A DNA stretch of 11,918 nucleotides from Thermomucor indicae-seudaticae (Eukaryota > Mucoromycota > Mucoromycetes > Mucorales > Lichtheimiaceae). The stretch is from contig JSYX01000759.1 of NCBI GenBank assembly GCA_000787465.1, positions 1-11,918 on the forward strand, in the 5' to 3' direction. Numbering within the stretch: position 1 is the stretch's first letter; every line of letters starts with the position of its first letter. Position numbers and translations under genes: made by a program. The notes under the pieces were generated by a model. It was not told where the DNA came from and did no database searches. It was given only the letters and a program-made list of their open reading frames with translations. Below, piece by piece: positions 8,814-11,918 of the stretch.

Positions 8814-10595
8814 ATGGCTGCTGCATTAAACACAGAACGTCCTGCTTCCGATCAAATTGTCACCAACGACGTAAATATGGATACGACTCCTATGAGCAAT
8901 CTGGAGAACATGTTACGCGAATCAGCGAAAAGAACGAGGACGTTGTTCACCAACTCGTACGGCCAAGCAGCGATGGATGAACCGGCGAGGTAGACAGACG
9001 TCGAATGTAACCTGTATCCCTTTCTGATCACGCTAATGATTGTGTTTTGTCGACGAATGCAGTCAGCGCATCAAATTGACCAGTAAAATCCGCGATGAGT
9101 ACGAGGATCTGCGGACATTACCTGAAGCGCTGATCAAACAGCAAAAAGAGGCTCAGAAGGCAAAGCAAGCGGCGGCGGCGGCAGCTGGCAAACACAAGAC
9201 GACAGTCGAAGAAGCGCCAGAAGAGGATGAGCAACAAAGCAGTAGCTCAGTGCAGCGGCTTATTGATACACTTCCGCAGAAAACGAAAGAGTACGTGGTC
9301 AATCTGGACGAGCATGTTCGTTTGTCGCTGATGCCAGAGTATTACGTTAGGGAGGATAAAGCAAAGCAGGGAATTGTTGCACTGCGATCCAAGGATCAGA
9401 TTTCCGAGATCTTCAGCGACACTCCGGCTGGTGGAGGCTCGCTTGTCCGTCGTGCTCGTGCCAAGACCATTCGTCCGGTATGGCACGCCCCGTGGAAGCT
9501 GATGCGCGTTATTAGTGGCCACCTGGGTTGGGTACGAGCAGTCGCAGTCGAGCCAGGTAACAAGTGGTTTGCGACAGGCGCTGGTGACCGGACGATCAAG
9601 GTATACTTTCTGAATGTTGAGTCGATCCATACTGTTACTCACTCCAAGGTTCAGATTTGGGATCTAGCATCTGGTACTTTAAAAGTAACGCTTACGGGTC
9701 ACATCAGCACGGTCCGCGGTTTGGCTATTTCGCCTCGTCACCCTTATTTATTTTCTTGCGGTGAGGACAAGATGGTTAAGTGCTGGGATCTGGAGCAGAA
9801 CAAGGTCATTCGGCATTATCATGGTCACCTGTCGGGTGTATATTCCTTAAGCTTGCATCCAACGATCGATGTCCTTGTAACAAGTGGCCGTGATGCGACA
9901 GCAAGGGTAACCCCTTTTTTTGGGTTTAAACTAGTTGATTATGATAAGGATCTAACTGAGGTGGATAGGTGTGGGATATGCGCACGAAGCAAAACGTTCA
10001 TGTCCTCACTGGTCATTCCAGCACTGTCTCGGACGTCAAATGCCAAGAGGCTGACCCGCAGGTCATTACTGGTTCTATGGATAGCACGATACGGCTATGG
10101 GATTTGGCCGCAGGAAAGACGATGGGCGTTCTTACACATCACAAAAAGAGCGTACGAGCACTAGCGATCCATCCGACCGAATTCGGTTTTGTGAGTGCCA
10201 GTGCTGACAATATCAAGGGCTGGAAATGTCCCGAAGGCGCGTTCATCCAAAACTACGAGGGTCGGAAGGCAATCATCAATACGCTCTCGATAAATCAAGA
10301 TGGTGTCATATTTTCTGGAGGTAAAGTAAACGTGAAAGGTATGCAAGTTGACCAGCTAAGTTTCTTTTTGCCAGGTGATAATGGTTCAATTGGGTTCCAC
10401 GATTGGAGGTCCGGATACCAGTTCCAAACGATGGAAACCACAGTTCAGCCCGGATCCTTGGATGCCGAAGCAGGAATTTTTGCAAGCACATTTGACCGAA
10501 CCGGCTTACGATTAATTACCGGAGAAGCGGATAAGACGATCAAAATTTACAAAGAGGATGAAAATGCTGTAAAGGACGAGGATTTCTACCAGTAA
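8814..10595 (+). CDS. PRP46: Pre-mRNA splicing factor Prp46 / PLRG1, 512 aa, five exons
   Basis: WD40 subunit of the Prp19 (NineTeen) complex, which joins the spliceosome at activation and holds the catalytic core in the nucleus; it contacts the Cdc5 homologue. Exons: 8814-8989, 9063-9600, 9655-9906, 9969-10320 and 10375-10595 (1539 nt). Residues 1-205 form an N-terminal arm with an alanine run and a Glu/Ser-rich stretch. The linker [20 protein letters not shown] is highly diagnostic of the family. Seven blades follow, ending in IKIWDL, VKCWDL, ARVWDM, IRLWDL, IKGWK, IGFHDW and IKIYKED. Introns 2 and 4 are each exactly 54 nt and have no in-frame stop. They must be removed to rebuild IKIWDL and SGGDNGS. 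The protein ends DEDFYQ and lacks the basic WKP...RRF-type tail I recall for animal and plant members. Confidence 0.97.
9601..9654 (+). other. PRP46 intron 2: 54 nt, in frame, stop-free
   Basis: GTATAC donor, TTCAG acceptor, phase 0. It splits the IK|IWDL strand of the first WD40 blade. If retained it adds 18 residues (VYFLNVES...) without ending translation, so a simple reading-frame search merges it into the exon. Confidence 0.88.
10321..10374 (+). other. PRP46 intron 4: 54 nt, in frame, stop-free
   Basis: GTAAAG donor, CTAAG branch-like site and TTTCTTTTTGCCAG acceptor, splitting a glycine codon. Removal gives [13 protein letters not shown], the family sequence of blade six. Retention would add 18 residues in frame. 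Confidence 0.9.
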
Positions 10596-11401
10596 AAAAA
10601 CCGATAACTGTACAGAAATGGACATTGTTCATATAAAACACGTCTGACTTATATCCTAAGATACCGAGAAGGGAAAAAAGTGTTTGGCCCTGTTAGCTTC
10701 CAAAACGAGATTCTTGGCAAAAATGGAGACGTAAAAGCTCATTATAGCTATAGTAGTGATTTTCTATCATGCAGAAATGGGATATATCAATCAGCCGCGT
10801 GTGTGGGTGAAAAGAACACGTAGATCTAGATGACCTTTGGGTGATTAAAGGTGCTTTTTCGAATGGCCTAGCATTAATTAAATGTTTCAAATGATAATCG
10901 CTTGGGCAGATTTTTAGGCTTGGAACTAGTCTTCAATTGGCACCGATATGACAAAAAAGAGTCAACCTGCAGCGTTCCCTGCGTTCGCTGCTACGAACAG
11001 GCTTATGAGATGTTACTGCCCGATCATGCTATTTTTAGTCTCTAAAGATCGCACTATACAACACCCAAAAATCTACACCTCCAATGTTGGCTTGGCCAAC
11101 GCCCCAAAACGGGGGCGCGCAGTTGACAACATAGGGCGATCTACTAATATATATCGGAAAAAAAAAGATGCATCAAAAGATATCACATAAGCAAAAGGAT
11201 TGGTTCGGCTCGGGTAAATTGCAAAGAAAATCCATTGGTTAGCTTGACAGGTTTGGCCAATTACGTAATTTTGCCGCCAAGGCAGAAAGTTTCTTTGAAA
11301 CGTGGTCCGAGACCGTTCGCTGGGGAACCTGGATCCGAGTTTTACCGCGATGGCAATATAAAAAGGGAGGGGAGGGGTCAAACCCATTGTTCGTTCCCCT
11401 C
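10596..11401. other. Intergenic spacer: PRP46 3' end and promoter of the right-hand gene
   Basis: The first part is AT-rich and must contain the PRP46 3' end; no canonical AATAAA is near the stop. An 80-codon frame with an ATG occurs at 10948-11190, but its product looks like no family and its composition is not coding-like, so I do not call it. Two small adjacent inverted repeats lie at 11086-11117 (GTTGG...CCAAC and CGCCCC...GGGGCG). The right end holds promoter elements of the small acidic gene. Confidence 0.5.
11232..11364 (+). promoter_or_regulatory. Promoter of the small acidic gene: CCAAT box, palindromes and TATA box
   Basis: CCATTGG at 11232-11238 contains a reverse CCAAT box. TTGGCCAA (11253-11260) overlaps the 12-bp palindrome AATTACGTAATT (11259-11270), whose core TTACGTAA also occurs in the F-box promoter. 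A strong TATAAAAA is at 11357-11364, 38 nt before the ATG at 11402, implying a very short leader. All are motif calls. Confidence 0.55.
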
Positions 11402-11668
11402 ATGGCGCAGACACAACCGCTTTTATTACTGGAACCTTTTGTGTATCACTACGAAGAGCCACTGCAGCCACTGACAGTGATCGACGACTGGGATACCTCA
11501 CCGCCAACAACAACGACGACGACGAGTGCGGGAAAACAAGAAGAGGACGACCTTTTTGCCGACCTGGAATTCGTTGACGTTTCGCTCCCTGCGCCTTCAC
11601 AACAACCGTCTTTTGTCGACGAAAACACTGACCATCTCCTGAACCTCCTTTTGCAACAACAACAATGA
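11402..11668 (+). CDS. Small acidic, low-complexity protein, 88 aa, unknown
   Basis: I do not recognise this protein. The ATG at 11402 is the first in the frame and lies 38 nt after a TATAAAAA box, which is the main reason to believe in the gene. The N-terminus is MAQTQPLLLLEPFVYHYEEP, then LTVIDDWDTS, a run of six threonines, the acidic and hydrophobic patch EEDDLFADLEFVDVS, and a C-terminus DHLLNLLLQQQQ. Strongly acidic residues with interspersed Phe, Leu and Trp resemble acidic transcription activation domains, and LLNLL fits the LxxLL pattern; both are loose, disordered-protein features. There is no signal peptide or folded domain I can name. The coding part has no intron, and no canonical polyadenylation signal follows. 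It could be a real short protein or a single exon of something larger. Confidence 0.5.
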   Translation: MAQTQPLLLLEPFVYHYEEPLQPLTVIDDWDTSPPTTTTTTSAGKQEEDDLFADLEFVDVSLPAPSQQPSFVDENTDHLLNLLLQQQQ

Positions 11669-11918
11669 CGACGTTTTTTGTTTATAGTATGATTCATCCC
11701 TGTCATTTGGTTCCATCGAAAAAAGTGTAAATGATATATACCACACACAAATGTACAAATTTTGCATGCGCATCTGAAAATATATTAAACCACTGTTTGT
11801 GCGTAAACACTCTTTGGCGTTTCCTTTTAAAAGTAAGGACTCTGTGTATGCCAAAAGCAAGTGCAAAATTGGAGGGCCGAATAACTTCAGTCCGGTTACC
11901 GGAACGAGTCCGTAAACA
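11669..11918. other. Right-end spacer
   Basis: AT-rich sequence downstream of the small acidic gene. A minus-strand frame spans 11597-11866 but overlaps the called gene and has no family resemblance. A short inverted repeat CCGGT-T-ACCGG lies near 11891-11901. I see nothing else. Confidence 0.4.

Noticed and set aside
10948..11190. Plus frame with ATG, 80 codons
   Set aside because: No domain or composition typical of a protein, and it crosses hairpin-like spacer sequence; could be revisited if transcribed.
11361..11377. G-rich run near the TATA box as a possible G-quadruplex
   Set aside because: Only three runs of three or more guanines occur, one short of the usual four.

Overview
The window is nuclear DNA from a fungus. 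The evidence is a set of housekeeping genes interrupted by many short spliceosomal introns (54-117 nt, mostly GTAAGT-like donors, CTGAC or CTAAC branch sites and TAG or CAG acceptors), pyrimidine-rich 5' leaders, TATA boxes close to start codons and dense packing on both strands. A Ral-type GTPase next to DUS2 and PRP46 suggests an early-diverging fungus, with Mucoromycota as my best guess. That placement is inference from gene content and style; no marker gene is present.

Layout, left to right. 1-1056: no gene I can establish, only overlapping open frames. 1057-1413 (minus): a 118-residue protein with a likely 5' leader intron. 1797-2417 (plus): an intronless class I methyltransferase, divergent from the previous gene. 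2418-3430: long spacer ending in a TATA box, a TTACGTAA palindrome and a 35-nt pyrimidine tract. 3431-5526 (plus): F-box/WD40-like protein, six exons, 580 residues. 5770-7524 (minus): tRNA-dihydrouridine(20) synthase Dus2, eleven exons, 384 residues, convergent with the F-box gene. 7808-8583 (minus): Ral-like small GTPase, four exons, 195 residues, with a CIIL prenylation box. 8814-10595 (plus): Prp46/PLRG1, a WD40 protein of the spliceosomal Prp19 (NTC) complex, five exons, 512 residues, sharing a 230-bp divergent promoter with the GTPase. 10596-11401: spacer with palindromes, a CCAAT box and a TATA box. 11402-11668 (plus): an 88-residue acidic, low-complexity protein I do not recognise.

The genes do not form one pathway. 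They cover tRNA modification, pre-mRNA splicing, Ras-family signalling, ubiquitin-ligase substrate selection and small-molecule or protein methylation. I rebuilt the exons by hand: each junction was kept when it restored a continuous frame and the conserved family sequence. I see no mobile element, CRISPR array, tRNA, rRNA or clustered novel system. The most useful unusual points are two 54-nt stop-free introns in the splicing-factor gene, a frame-compatible tandem splice choice in DUS2, a Ral protein without a basic tail, a TTACGTAA motif shared by two promoters, and the orphan acidic protein at the right end.
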